From contig CAZGAH010000008.1 in NCBI GenBank assembly GCA_964523295.1, forward strand, positions 26,781-90,780: a DNA stretch of 64,000 bases, written 5' to 3'. The translations under genes were made by a program, and so were the position numbers. Under the pieces are notes generated by a model. That model was not told the DNA's origin, made no database searches, and saw only the letters and a list, made by a program, of their open reading frames with translations. Shown here one piece after another: positions 27,536 to 37,916 of this stretch; the first letter of the stretch is position 1, and each line of letters starts with the position of its first letter. The DNA is from CAZGAH01 sp964523295 (GTDB lineage: Bacteria > Desulfobacterota > Desulfovibrionia > Desulfovibrionales > Desulfovibrionaceae).

Positions 27536-28327
27536 ACGCCTGTTCAGCCTGGAAGACCGGGTCGTCGTGCTCTCCGGCGGCACGGGTCTGATCGGCGCGG
27601 AAGCGGTCCGGCGCTTGCCCTCTTTTGGCGCCCGCCTGGTCGTCGGCGTGCGCGATGTCGGCCGTTTCGAGGATATGACCAGTCGCATGGACTGGCCCGA
27701 CGAAGCGCCGCGTCCGCAGTGCTTTNNNNNNNNNNTATAAGCACGGCGGCATCCGTGCAGACTTTTTTCGACACCGTAGAAGAGTCCTTCGGGCGCGTCG
27801 ACGCGCTGGTGAACAACGCCTGGCCGCGTACGGCCGATTGGATGAGCCGCTTCGAGGATATTCCTGCCGAGAGTTTCTACCGCAACCTCTGCGACCACGC
27901 CGGCGGTTTTTTCCTCTGCTGCCAGCGCGTCGCCCGGACCATGCGCCGGGCAGGACAAGGGGTCATTGTCAATCTGGGCTCCATCTACGGCGAAGTCGGC
28001 CCGCATTTTCCCATCTACGAGGGCACGGACATGACCTGCCCGGCCGCCTATCCCTTCATCAAGGGCGGCATTCACGCCTTCACGCGCTACCTGGCAACAT
28101 ATCTGGCTCCAGACAACATCCGCGTCAATTGTCTGAGCCCCGGCGGCGTGCGCAATGACGCGGCCCAGGATCCGGACTTCATCCGGCGCTACGAGGCGCA
28201 GACGCCGTTGGGGCGCATGGCCGGCCCCGAGGACATGATCGGGCCCCTCGTGTTTCTGCTCAGCGAGGCCAGCCGTTACGTCACCGGACAGATTCTCTTC
28301 GCCGACGGCGGCTGGACGGCCTGGTAG
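27522..28327 (+). CDS. Short-chain dehydrogenase/reductase, split by a 10-N gap
   Basis: SDR enzyme of Rossmann fold. The N-terminal frame (27522 to the gap at 27726-27735) holds VVVLSGGTGLIGAEAVRRL, the NAD(P) glycine motif TGxxGxxG in altered form. After the gap, in another frame, come VDALVNNAWPRT (NNAG-type motif), the catalytic Ser in VNLGSIYGEVG, the YxxxK dyad in AAYPFIKGGIHAF, and a C-terminal TGQILFADGGWTAW. The start at 27522 overlaps the radical SAM stop (13 bases), so translation is coupled. It probably reduces or oxidises a sugar or sugar-acid intermediate in the glycan pathway. The apparent frameshift is explained by the arbitrary N run. Confidence 0.87.
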
Positions 28328-28369
28328 CCAGGCGGCCCGTTTGGCCTGCCCGGTCGCAGGGAGACGATC

Positions 28370-29344
28370 ATGCGCATCGCCATGATAACCGAAAACGACC
28401 CGGCCGGCGTGGCCATTCAGCTGACCAACGCCATCAATCGCCTGACTCCGCACCGCTGTCGGCTGATCACCACGCAGATTCGCTACAACTTCCTTTTCGA
28501 GAAGGATCTGCACGTCCCGGCCCTGGATAAGCATGGCCTGGACGAGCTGGCCGAGGTGCTGACAACGAGCGACATCTTCCATTTCCATCTGCTCGCCGAC
28601 GAGACCATTCCCCTGGGTCCGTACACGCCGAAAATGTTTCTGCGCAATCAGCGTCTTGTCCATCACCATCACGGACACCCGGATTTTCGCGCGCATCCTG
28701 AAAAATACCGTCAGAAATACCAGGCAGCTGGCCGGAAGCAGCTCCTGGTCAGTACGCCAGACCTGCTCCATAAACTGCCCGAGGCCGTCTGGCTGCCCAA
28801 CCCCGTGCCCCTGGACGACCCCCTGTTTCGTCCTGCCCGGGCGCGCGCCGAGGGCGTCCGCATCGCTCACTCGCCGACGCGGCGTGACCTGAAAAATACG
28901 GCCGAATTCATCGAGATTGTCCACCGTCTGCAAACAACGCTGCCGCAGGCCGGCATTGCGCTCGAGCTGATCGAAAACACCCGCTACGCCGATTGCCTGC
29001 GCCGCAAACAGACCAGCCATATCGTGTTCGACCACATGCAAGGTTATTACGGCGTCTCCTCGCTCGAGGCCCTGAGCCAAGGCACGCCCGTTATAGCCGG
29101 CCTGGACGCCTGGAACCGGCAGACCATCCGCGCGGTCCTCGGCTGCGACAGCCTCCCCTGGGTGCTGGCCACGGACGCGCAGACGCTTGAAGACGCGCTC
29201 CGGACGCTCGTCCACGACCCCGAACTGTGCGCACGCATCGGACTGGACAGCCGGGCATTCATGGAACGCTACTGGAACGAGCAGGTCATCGTGGACAGGC
29301 TGCTGGCCNNNNNNNNNNNNNNNNNNATCCGGCGTCCCCGATGA
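28370..29344 (+). CDS. Glycosyltransferase-like protein, end uncertain (18-N gap)
   Basis: About 313 residues before the gap. The N terminus MRIAMITENDPAGVAIQL and the C-terminal half (VRIAHSPTRRDLKNTAEFIE, then the pattern HMQGYYGVSSLEALSQGTPVIAG) match the GT4-like GT-B glycosyltransferase fold, the latter being the E-x7-E nucleotide-sugar binding region in reduced form. It should transfer a sugar in surface glycan synthesis. GGGAG lies upstream of the ATG. The 18 N at 29309-29326 come near the C terminus; the in-frame stop at 29342 is reached only if the gap length is right. It lies 42 bases after the SDR gene. Confidence 0.8.
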   Translation: MRIAMITENDPAGVAIQLTNAINRLTPHRCRLITTQIRYNFLFEKDLHVPALDKHGLDELAEVLTTSDIFHFHLLADETIPLGPYTPKMFLRNQRLVHHHHGHPDFRAHPEKYRQKYQAAGRKQLLVSTPDLLHKLPEAVWLPNPVPLDDPLFRPARARAEGVRIAHSPTRRDLKNTAEFIEIVHRLQTTLPQAGIALELIENTRYADCLRRKQTSHIVFDHMQGYYGVSSLEALSQGTPVIAGLDAWNRQTIRAVLGCDSLPWVLATDAQTLEDALRTLVHDPELCARIGLDSRAFMERYWNEQVIVDRLLAXXXXXXIRRPR

Positions 29345-29353
29345 AGGAATCTG

Positions 29354-31015
29354 TTATTGCAGGGCGTGGGATTCGTCTGGTGTCTTCTGGCGTCTGGTGT
29401 AGACGGTATATGCCGGATTGCTGAACACGGGTTCAAAAGCGCTGACGTCCTTGCAGGATTCTGCATTCTTCAAAAATACAGCCTCTGACGGATATTCGAA
29501 TTTGTGTACGGCGTAATATTTGCAGCGTTCACACGTGTCGCAGGGGTCGATAAACACGGTACTTCGCCCGCTCAGAAGCCGCATGGCCCGGGGTTTGAAA
29601 AACACGATCAGGTCCGTTGGTTCGCTCTGTTGCCGTACGAAGGCGAACATGTCCTGGCTGAGCGCATCGTAGGGCCCGACTCCGTGCGTGGCCGGCCGGT
29701 CGGGCCGAAAGACGAAGACGATCGTCGAGGCCAGAAAGACCAGCGTCAGAAAAACCCAGGCCTTCAGCTCGAATCGTTTCATTCCAGTCGCGTAGCGCGT
29801 GGCAAGATGCTTCCAGCACCACTCCGTTCCCGTGGCGATAAACAGGATGTACAACGGAACCATGGGGATGAAATAGCGGACGATCTCCCGGAACGGTGAT
29901 CCGACGTACAGAAGCAGGTTCAGGCCGGCAAAGACGAGAGCCGGAGCGTCGCGTCGTCCGCAGGTTGCAATGCCGCAAAGCAGGAAGGGCACAGTGACCC
30001 AATAGGCCAGCCAACCGAAGACGTTTCTCAGCGTACTGAATTTGCTGATGAATGAGGAAGCAATTCCGAGAGGGCCATTCTCCAGCAGACTCTGCCAGGC
30101 CACGTAGGCCGTACTTTTCGCGAGGTCGTAGTCCACGAGCGTAGCGCCGAAAAATTGCACCGGCGTTTTGGCGTAGTAGAGGGCGTTATCCGGAAGGCGG
30201 CTCCAGTCCGACTCAAGATAGCGTTTGACATGCGACCCTTCGCCTCCGGGCAGCGTTATCGCGACCGCCAACAGAACAACCGCAACCACGGCGTAGGGCG
30301 CGAGGTAGCGCACGAGATCGGCCCGACGTACCGAGAAAACCTTCAGGCCGCATGACCTGGCCTCCAGGAACTGCGCCAGGGCGATCACCGGCAGAAGCAG
30401 AACGCCGTTGGGACGGACGGCAGAAGCAATTCCGGCAATGCCGCCGACGGCCAGCCAGATATGAAGGGGACGCCTTTCACTCGCCCCCTTGCAGGGTGCG
30501 TCCAGTAGCGTCAGGGCGAGCATGGCAAGGAAGAGAAAAACGATGTCCGACTCGGTATTATTCAGAAATTTAAGCATAATAGGGTTGACGGCAATCATCA
30601 ACGTCAACAGCAGTGCCTTGGTGGAGGCAAACCGACGGCAATAGAACGCGTACATCAGGGCAGCGGTGCCGCTGAAAGCGATCACACTGACCATCTTGAT
30701 GGCCTGTATATGCCCCCCCCAGATGGCCACAACGGGCGCGAGCAGAAGAGGATACCCCCATGGATACAGCACGGGGCCTGTCCAGTAGCGCGACTGGCGC
30801 ACCGTAATCGTTCCCTGACGGAGGAGCTCGTCAATTTCGCCTTGCACCAGGCTTTGCGCCTGCATGACATACAGGGCAAAATCATCCCCCCACTGATGCC
30901 CGGGCGTAAGCGCGGCCCAGCCGGCGCCGAAGGCAACCAGGCTCACGAGCAGGGAAATCCATGTCCTCGAAGAACGGATTTCGGAGAGAGAGCGCTTGTT
31001 AACAGGCGTCATCAT
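29354..31015 (-). CDS. Membrane glycosyltransferase of the dolichyl-phosphate-mannose-protein mannosyltransferase (GT39/ArnT-like) type
   Basis: About 553 residues with some ten predicted membrane helices. The first periplasmic loop contains HQWGDDFALYVMQAQSLVQG, the conserved acidic residues of GT-C enzymes, and the C-terminal third is soluble. GT-C enzymes take a sugar from a polyprenyl-phosphate donor and transfer it to a lipid or protein on the outer side of the membrane. The start is uncertain: an ATG at 31015 is used. A TTG at 31063 overlaps the methyltransferase stop (TTGA), giving 569 residues; neither has a clear ribosome site. It is oriented against the NeuB operon, with the methyltransferase gene upstream on its strand. 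Confidence 0.85.
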   Translation of the reverse strand: MMTPVNKRSLSEIRSSRTWISLLVSLVAFGAGWAALTPGHQWGDDFALYVMQAQSLVQGEIDELLRQGTITVRQSRYWTGPVLYPWGYPLLLAPVVAIWGGHIQAIKMVSVIAFSGTAALMYAFYCRRFASTKALLLTLMIAVNPIMLKFLNNTESDIVFLFLAMLALTLLDAPCKGASERRPLHIWLAVGGIAGIASAVRPNGVLLLPVIALAQFLEARSCGLKVFSVRRADLVRYLAPYAVVAVVLLAVAITLPGGEGSHVKRYLESDWSRLPDNALYYAKTPVQFFGATLVDYDLAKSTAYVAWQSLLENGPLGIASSFISKFSTLRNVFGWLAYWVTVPFLLCGIATCGRRDAPALVFAGLNLLLYVGSPFREIVRYFIPMVPLYILFIATGTEWCWKHLATRYATGMKRFELKAWVFLTLVFLASTIVFVFRPDRPATHGVGPYDALSQDMFAFVRQQSEPTDLIVFFKPRAMRLLSGRSTVFIDPCDTCERCKYYAVHKFEYPSEAVFLKNAESCKDVSAFEPVFSNPAYTVYTRRQKTPDESHALQ

Positions 31016-31059
31016 GCTGTTGGGTGACACAGTGGTGCGATCGCTCTGAAAGCGTATCG

Positions 31060-31839
31060 TCAAGGCTGCGCTTTTTGCGGTCTTGTTCCGGAAATACGCC
31101 AGCTGACGCCACGATAGGGAGACAGGTGCGCGTCGATAAGGCCTGTGAGCCAGCTTTGCGCCCGCTCCTTGGAAATGAAAATGGTCTGCGGGGCGTTGAG
31201 TTTGTCAAAAACGTTCTGATTGTTTCTGGTGAAGTTGAGCTTGCGCCAGTTCTGAAAGTATTCGTAGTAGGGCAACCACTTCAAGGGCAGAAGGTAGACG
31301 GAATATACAAAAAGAGAAACAATGGCGGTCAGCACGGACGAGATGGCGTAGAGCACGGATTTTGGAAGGCGCAGAAAGATCAGTTTCTTCAGTGGTTCCA
31401 GAATGTATTCGTTCAGGGAGTTCCCTTCCTTCGAATAGACCCACAGGATAAGTCGACCGCCCGGCTTCACGCAACGCTTCAAATTGGCAACCGTCGCATC
31501 CGGATCGTCGGTATGATGCACGACGCCGATGCAATACACCGTGTCGAAAAGTGCATCGGGCGTATACGTCGCGATATCGCCATCCACGAATGTGACATTG
31601 CCAAGATCGGCATTATATCCTTTGGCCACGTCGGCGGTATTCAAATCCATGGCAACGATGCGGCCGGCGTACGGAGCGATGAACCTGGCGTGATGCCCGG
31701 GGCCGCAGCCAGCGTCGAGGACATACTTATTTTTGAAATCTTCCAGTGTGTTGGGAAAAATCCAGTCCTCAAAAAGCCATTGTGTGGTGGAAAAGAAGCG
31801 TTGCCATTGCCATTCCCATTCATCTTGTCTTTTTTGCAT
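31060..31839 (-). CDS. SAM-dependent methyltransferase (class I, UbiE/Methyltransf_11-like)
   Basis: 259 residues. Motif I is VLDAGCGPGHHARFIAPYAG, the acidic post-I residue is in IVAMDLNTADVAKG, and motifs II/III are FDTVYCIGVVHHTDDPD and LKPGG-like VKPGGRLILWVYS. The C-terminal half contains a hydrophobic stretch (about residues 165-190) that may lie on the membrane. Substrates in glycan loci are often sugars or lipids; none can be named. The start at 31839 is supported by a CAGGA ribosome site; the frame continues upstream to 32262 without family sequence. It is directly followed by the membrane glycosyltransferase. Confidence 0.85.
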   Translation of the reverse strand: MQKRQDEWEWQWQRFFSTTQWLFEDWIFPNTLEDFKNKYVLDAGCGPGHHARFIAPYAGRIVAMDLNTADVAKGYNADLGNVTFVDGDIATYTPDALFDTVYCIGVVHHTDDPDATVANLKRCVKPGGRLILWVYSKEGNSLNEYILEPLKKLIFLRLPKSVLYAISSVLTAIVSLFVYSVYLLPLKWLPYYEYFQNWRKLNFTRNNQNVFDKLNAPQTIFISKERAQSWLTGLIDAHLSPYRGVSWRISGTRPQKAQP

Positions 31840-32173
31840 TGATCCTGCCTGAGATATAACTACGGTGTCCCGTGAATAACGTTTGGTTGTCATCGGATAT
31901 CGCGCGCGAGAGATGCTTTCTATGCGGAGCATAGCCATTGGCGCACGATGCGAATCATCCGGATTCCCGGTCTGGTGCGGTACGGTACGTTCGGCACGAC
32001 AGAAAAAAAGCAGTATCTGACAAATAGTCGGGAAAGCAGTCGTGCCAGGATTGGACGGGTTACGACAATGGCGGATATTCGTCGGGTACCCACCCTCCTG
32101 TCGAACCACGCAAAACAAGACACATGGCATACGCCAGTGAATGCCCAGCGCACCGTCCAGGAGAGGACAAACG

Positions 32174-32308
32174 TCAGCGTCGAGTCGTGCCTGTCCAGCC
32201 CCAGGTATAGTCCCAGGTACCGGTGACCTGGATTTCGACCGCCTGCGACGGCAGCGAGGCACACAGCAACGTCAGTAGAATCAATGTCACAGAAAACAGG
32301 CGTCTCAT
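32174..32308 (-). pseudogene. Remnant of an outer-membrane porin (N-terminal 44 residues)
   Basis: A short frame starts with a good ribosome site (GAGGG) and encodes a signal peptide (RRLFSVTLILLTLLCASLPS, then a cleavage site after SQA). It is followed by VEIQVTGTWDYTWGWTGTT, which looks like the first beta strand of the homotrimeric porins of sulfate reducers. It stops after 44 residues, where full porins have over 400. Nothing downstream in any frame continues the porin. It is either a degraded gene or an unrelated small exported protein. Confidence 0.5.
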
Positions 32309-32481
32309 GGGTATACCCTCATCAATAATGAGCGCAGGCACAACGTCGGGCTGCGTCCTGCACACTTCTTGCGCGCCAACAGTGATTTTTCTTTTATCCG
32401 GCATTCATGAAAAAAGCAATAATCATGCTCGCAGCCCAGGGCTGTCTGAAAGGGGAGCATCGGATAAAAAAAACGTGTTCA

Positions 32482-35400
32482 TCACCGCGCCAGCGTCTCG
32501 AACAGCCCTGCGTCCCTTTTTCCACCCTCCGGAAGCCACGGAAGAGCGCCCTGGCTCGCAAGCTCGCTACGGACCCGGGCCTGTTCTCTGGCATCACGGC
32601 TCACCCGGCGGCCGTTGTGGTCGAGCGCGTAGGATAGGCCGGCGGTTATCGACACCTCCAGGCGTCGCTGCAATTGCGCGAGATCGCCTGCGCCAAGCTC
32701 CCACCAGCGTACGGTCCGATCTTTGCCGCCGGAAACGAGCGTCGCCCCGTCCGCTGCAAAGACCATGGCCCAGACGCCGGACAGATGTCCCCTGAGCACG
32801 GCGATTTCCTTGAAGTGCTCCATATCCCAGAACCGGATAGAGCAGTCGTTGCGGAGGTATTCGCCGAGCGCGTCGTCGCCGCCCGAGGCAAGAAGGCGGC
32901 TGTCCGGGCTGAAGGTCAGCGAAGCGACTTTGGACTCGTGTCCCTTCAGCACGACGCGCCGCTGCGCGCCGCGCAGTTCCTGCACGATGATGTCATTGCC
33001 GGAGGCGCAAGCGGCAAAGGCGGCGTCCGGACTGAACACAACCGGGCCAGGCGGCAATTCCCCGAACGGCGAGGCGACGATAGCGTGCGTCGTGACATCC
33101 CAGACCGTCGATTGCTTATCCCCAGCGAGTCCGACCAGCCAGCGTCCACGCGGGTGAAAGGCCAGCGCGCTGTACCCGGTGACATCCGTGTCCGAGGCCT
33201 TGGGGAGCGTTGCCAGGATCGTGCGGCGTCGTGCGTCCCAGAGCGCCGCGCGTCCCGTCACCCCGCTTGCGGCGAGCACGGCGCCATCTGGACTGAAAAC
33301 GGCCGCGGAGGCGATTGTGTCAGTCAGCGAAAGCTCTCCCTGCGGAGCGCCGGTCATGTCCCAGAGTCTGATCACGCCGTCGGCGCCGCCCGCAGCCAAC
33401 AGCCCGTCCCTGGAGCAGTCCAGCGCGAAAACCGGCGGAACAGGTCCTGCGAGCGCGCGGGTCAAGGTCCGCGTCGCGACGTCCCAGAGTCTCACCTCGG
33501 GGGAAAAGGCGCCTGCGGCGATCTGTTTCCCCTCCTGGCAGAGCACGAGCTTGACGACTTCGCCCCCGGCGTCGCTGACGGCCGGCAGCGTCGTTGCGCG
33601 CGGAACGGCCCACCAGCGTACGGTCTTGTCCTCGCTGGCCGAGTACAGCGCGGCGCCGTCCGGAGCGAAGGCCAGGCCTTCGATCGTATCCTCGTGCCCG
33701 TAAAGACGCGCCAGGGGCTCGCCGCTGGCTGCGTCCCAGAGGCGTATGGCGCTATCTCTGGACCCCGAGGCGGCCAGACGTCCGTCCGGGCTGAAGGCCA
33801 CGGTGGTGACGGACAGGGCGTGGCCTTCGCGTTCGGCGACCAGGCGCGGCGTCTCGCCTGCGCGCAACTCCCACAAGCGCACGCAGCGATCGACCGAGCC
33901 GGAAAGCAGACGCGTGCCATCCGGACTGAAGGCCACGGCCAGGACGCCGTCTCGGTGCCCGCGCAGGACGGCCTGGCAGGTTGCGTCCTCGATCCGCCAC
34001 AGGCGTACGGTCGCGTCGCGCGAGGCCGAGGCCAGTCGCGCGCCGTCCGGGGCAAAGACTACGGAGACGACCTCGTCGCTATGCCCGCGCAACAACGCGC
34101 GTTGCTGTCCGTCGTCTACGGCGAGCACGCTTACAGTCGCGTCCTTGAGCCCGACCGCAAGCAGCTTTCCGTCCGGACTGAAGGCGACGCCATTGGCCGG
34201 CGGTCCGGCGGTTGCGAGCGTGCGTACGAGAACGCCGGTTTTCATGGACCAGAGCGAGACCGAACCGTCTGCCGCGGCCGCGGCCAGCAGGTTCGCGTCC
34301 GGGCTGAAGGCCAGCTCTTCGACGATATCCTCGAAGCCTTTCAGCCGGAAGCGTTCGCTGCCGGTGCGCACGTCAACGACGCGCACGCTCATGTCCAGGC
34401 CGGAAGCGGCCAGCAGCTGTCCATCCGGGCTGACGGCCAGGGAAGCGTAGGCGGCGTCGCCGGCGCACAGGATGCCGAGCTGGGGAACGAAGCGCTGCGC
34501 CGATCCGAGGACTTCCTGCGGATCGAGGGGGCGTTCGGTCTCTTCGAAGACGCGCTGGATCGCGGCGCGCTGACGGGTCTGGCGTTCCATACGGGAAATA
34601 TACACCCGCTGGAACGCCAGGTCCCCGCCCNNNNNNNNNNATGCGGGACGCGGGATTATCCGCTTGCGCCAGCGAGGCCTGATAGAACAGCAGCGCGCTG
34701 CCCCAGTCTTCGACCGATCGCGCCGTGTGCCCCTGTTGGGCCAGGACCTCGGCGAGCTGCTCGCGGTTTTGGGTCAAGGCCGCTTCCGCGCGCTGTTTCT
34801 CGGCATCGGCGACGTTGCGCTGGGTTTCGGCCACGTAGGCGGCTGCGCCTGCTATGAGCGTCAGCAGCGCCAGGCAGGCGACCAGCGCGCGCTTGATCAT
34901 CCGGCGTCGCTTGTCCTGGGCCAGGGATGCGACGATGAATTCGCGTTCGTCGGGGTCGAAATCCAGTCCCGGCGTGGCGTAGAGTTCCGCCGCCTCGGCG
35001 AGCAGCTTGCCCGGAGGCAGCAGAAAATCCCGCCGTTTCGCCTCCTGACGCCACAGGGACGCGGAACGGGCCAGGCGTGACCGGGCACGTACACGCTCCT
35101 TGTTCGCCTCGATCCAGGCGGCCAGGCGTGTCCAGCGTCGGAGCAAGGCTTCGTGCGCGACGCGGACCACGGGCCGTCCCTGAGGATTAAGCTCGGCGCT
35201 GAGCAACCTGGCAGTCACGAAGGCGTCCGCCAGTTCCTGCGATGCGGCGTCGCTGCGTATCACCTCCAAGGGCGCGACTTTGGCGGCAACTGCGTCCTCC
35301 GTACCTTCGGCTATCGTCACCAGGTCCTGAAAGACCGCTCCCAAACGCCGCTGTGCCTCATCGCCAAGGGTCTGAAATACCGCTTCGGCCTTCTGGGCCA

Positions 35401-36946
35401 AGGCTCCCTCGACGCCGCCGAGCGCCTCGTAGGCAGCGAAGGTCAGCACGCGGCCGCTTGCGCGCTGGTAGAGCTGTTCGAGCATGAATTCGAGCAGCGG
35501 CAGCGACTCCGGGTTGCCCGCGGCCGCGTCGCGGATGACGTCGTCGAGTCGGGCCTCGGTGTCGGGATGGACTTCGAAGCGTAATCCCGCCGCCTGCGCG
35601 GGTTTGCGGATGAGCTGCGCGATTTCGTCACGGTTCGGCGGTTGGAGATCGTACTGCCCGCCGCCTTCCTTGAGCGCCAGCAGCCCCGGGTGATCGAGAC
35701 AGCGGGGGTACAGGTCGGCGCGCAGCGTGCAGACTACCCAGGCCAGACCGCTACGGGCCAGGGCCGACAGGGCCGAGACGAAGCGCTCGCGCTCGGCGGC
35801 ATCCAGGCCTTCGAGCGTAAAGAGTTCCTCGAGCTGATCCACGACCAGCACCAGCCGAGCCTCCGGCTGCGTAGCGAGATTCTTTTCCCTGGCCAGGGCA
35901 AAGGCCGCCTGCGACAGACCGCCCTTGAGCAGCAGCCCGGCGCCGTCGGGCGCGTTTCGCAGCAGCGAGGCCAGCTGCTCCGGCGTTGTCTGGTCCGCGA
36001 CAAGCTCGGGCAGAGCCTCGGATTTGACCAGGCTGGCAGCCAGCGCGGCGAAGAGGTCGCCCGCAGCGTCGCTCGGGCGCATGATCGCCCGTCGCCAGAG
36101 CCCGACGCCCTCAATGACGCCCGGCTGCGTCAACAGCGGAAGCAGTCCGGCGCGCACGACCGAGGACTTGCCACTGCCGCTGTTGCCGATGATCATGAGA
36201 AAGGCCCGGTGCAGGGCTGCCTGACGTCGCAGCGCGTCGAGTATCTCGCTTACGGCGCGGGCGCGGCCGAAAAATACCGGCGCATGGTCGAAATCGAAGC
36301 ATTCCAGCCCGCGAAATGGCGAGCCTTTCGTCCACGCGATCGCGACAGGGCGGCTCGCCTCCTCGTCGACGAACGCCTCGGGTGCGCGGCGTCGTATCAG
36401 TTTGCGTAAATGATCCTCGAGCCTGTCCTCGAACTGCGCGGAACTCTCGAAGGGGTGAAAGGCGGCGATCAGCGTGCCTTCTTTGCTGTCGACAAACCAC
36501 TCCCGCATGAATTCCTCGAGCGCCTTTTTCTGGTTCAGCCGCTCGATGATCTGTTGTTCGGGCTCGCTGAGGTTGACGACCGAGGGGGCATTTTTCCGGT
36601 ACACGAGCAGATCGGGACGCCCGAAACGCTGAAACGCCTGGACGGCGTCCTCGAATTCGTACTCCGTGCCCGAGGCGTAGGGCCGGCCGTCCGGCCGGAG
36701 GATCGTGGAGGGCAGTCTGGTGCCGAGTCTGGACCAGAGAATGCAAATGACGATGTCCGTATCCGAGGGCTTGATGATCTGGGACTGAAAGTCGCTCGTA
36801 GCCAGCAGCGGCTCATGCTCCCAGAAAATCGCCTCCAGCTCCAGCCGTCCGGCATACTCGTCGCGCAGCCGTCCGATCACCCGCGAGGTCAGTACGCGCT
36901 CCTCGTTCACGTCGCCCGGAGACGAAACGAAAATTCGGATCTTCAT
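32482..36946 (-). CDS. nSTAND ATPase with N-terminal DUF4062-like domain and C-terminal WD40 propeller repeats (10-N gap)
   Basis: About 1480 residues once joined across the N run at 34631-34640, where the frame changes. Residues 1-180 look like DUF4062 (IRIFVSSPGDVNEERVLTSR, DTDIVICILWSRLGTRLP). An nSTAND P-loop ATPase follows: FRGLECFDFDHAPVFFGR, Walker A IGNSGSGKSSVVRAGLLPLL (about 252), Walker B LVLVVDQLEELF (about 372). A single hydrophobic helix (about 684-705) and a coiled coil (VAETQRNVADAEKQRAEAAL) lead to at least 14 WD40 repeats with FSPDG and RLWD motifs. STAND proteins are signal-dependent switches, and WD40 repeats usually act as sensors. It ends a four-gene operon with the ABC, cNMP and small exported proteins. 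A GGAGG ribosome site precedes ATG 36946. Confidence 0.88.
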
Positions 36947-36990
36947 GTCCTGTCCTCCCCATCGCCCTTTGGCCGCAGACCGCGCCGAGG

Positions 36991-37458
36991 CTACTTGATG
37001 TTATGCCGAACCTTGTAGGTCGCGATCATGGCCTCGGCAATCTCCATGATCAGCGCCTCGATTTTCTTCAATGTCGCCGGCGTCAGCTGACCGCCGCGCT
37101 GGATGGAATTGATGTCGCGCATGGTCAGCAGCGAGGCTCCCTTTTCCACGCGCGGCGTCACGACGCGCGTGTCGAAGTCCGCCGACTCGACGATCTGGAT
37201 GAACTCGGCCCTAACCTTTTCGTCCACCTGGAGTTTTTTCAACTCCGCGACAAAGGCGGTGACGATAACGGTCCGGATCAATGCGACATACTTCTTTCGC
37301 TCCTCCGGGCTGACCACACGGTCCACATCGTCGGCCGGCCGGCTGCGCTCCGAGGGGTTGGTCATGAGGTCCAGCGGGTTGTCCTGGGCCGAGACGTTCG
37401 GCGGGACAAGGAGGACGAGCAGTAACAACGCGAGCAGAGAGGGATGGCATGCAGTCAT
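36991..37458 (-). CDS. Small exported protein of unknown function
   Basis: 155 residues. A Sec signal peptide (LLALLLLVLLVPPNVSAQ) is followed by a mostly helical, charged domain (VSPEERKKYVALIRTVIVT, then ELKKLQVDEKVRAEFIQIVE). I do not recognise the family. The ATG overlaps the stop of the cyclic-nucleotide-binding gene by 4 bases, and the nSTAND gene follows after 44 bases. It probably acts in the periplasm, so in this operon it is the part best placed to meet an external signal or the exporter's outer face; this is inference. Confidence 0.8.
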   Translation of the reverse strand: MTACHPSLLALLLLVLLVPPNVSAQDNPLDLMTNPSERSRPADDVDRVVSPEERKKYVALIRTVIVTAFVAELKKLQVDEKVRAEFIQIVESADFDTRVVTPRVEKGASLLTMRDINSIQRGGQLTPATLKKIEALIMEIAEAMIATYKVRHNIK

Positions 37459-37916
37459 GATCGCTCCATCGTGTTAGGGGTCGAGGTTTTCCTCTCCAAC
37501 GCTACCAGGCGTCGGACGGTGATTTCCAGAAGCTTGAGTGCGATTTCCGGAAAACGCAGCAGACAGGCGCGAAAACGGCGGTAATCCAGTGACAGCAGAC
37601 AGGCCTCGTCCGCGGCCCGGACCGTCGTTGTGCGGACATTGTCGTAGAACATGGCGTATTCGCCGAACAGATCGCCCGGATGCAGCGTGTTGGCTGGCCC
37701 GGTACAGTGCGGGACGAAGACATGGAGCGCTCCCGAGGCAACGACGAAAACCTCGTGGGCGACTTCACCCGCCTCAAAAAGCGTCTCTCCGGGCGCGAGC
37801 AGCTCAACGCGGGCGATTTCCGCCAGCAACCACAACTCTTCGGCTGCCGCTGCGGCCAGCACGGGGCAGAGTTGCAAGGCGCGATAGCGTTGCTCGACGC
37901 CGAGGCTTCTGTTCAT
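37455..37916 (-). CDS. Cyclic-nucleotide-binding domain protein
   Basis: 153 residues, essentially a single cNMP-binding (CAP-like) beta-barrel: LLAPGETLFEAGEVAHEVFVV, then LHPGDLFGEYAMFYDNVRTTT (phosphate-binding cassette position) and AADEACLLSLDYRRF. There is no HTH after it, so it is not a CRP-type regulator, and no channel or cyclase is fused. The critical Arg of the cassette appears as VRTTTVRA. It overlaps both neighbours by 4 bases (ATGA), which suggests an equal supply with the ABC exporter. It may control the exporter or the STAND protein in response to a cyclic nucleotide, an inference. Confidence 0.88.
   Translation of the reverse strand: MNRSLGVEQRYRALQLCPVLAAAAAEELWLLAEIARVELLAPGETLFEAGEVAHEVFVVASGALHVFVPHCTGPANTLHPGDLFGEYAMFYDNVRTTTVRAADEACLLSLDYRRFRACLLRFPEIALKLLEITVRRLVALERKTSTPNTMERS

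Noticed and set aside
33000..34400. Repeats suggesting a CRISPR array
   Set aside because: The periodic sequence encodes WD40 units of about 120 bases with varied sequence, not short identical repeats with spacers.
32482..34605. WD40 part as a separate gene
   Set aside because: Its first codon is GTG inside a frame that continues up to the N run, and the upstream ATPase part is otherwise cut without a stop; one fused gene is the simpler reading.
32674..34857. Plus-strand open frame of 727 codons with repeated motifs
   Set aside because: The repeats mirror the WD40 repeats of the real minus-strand gene.
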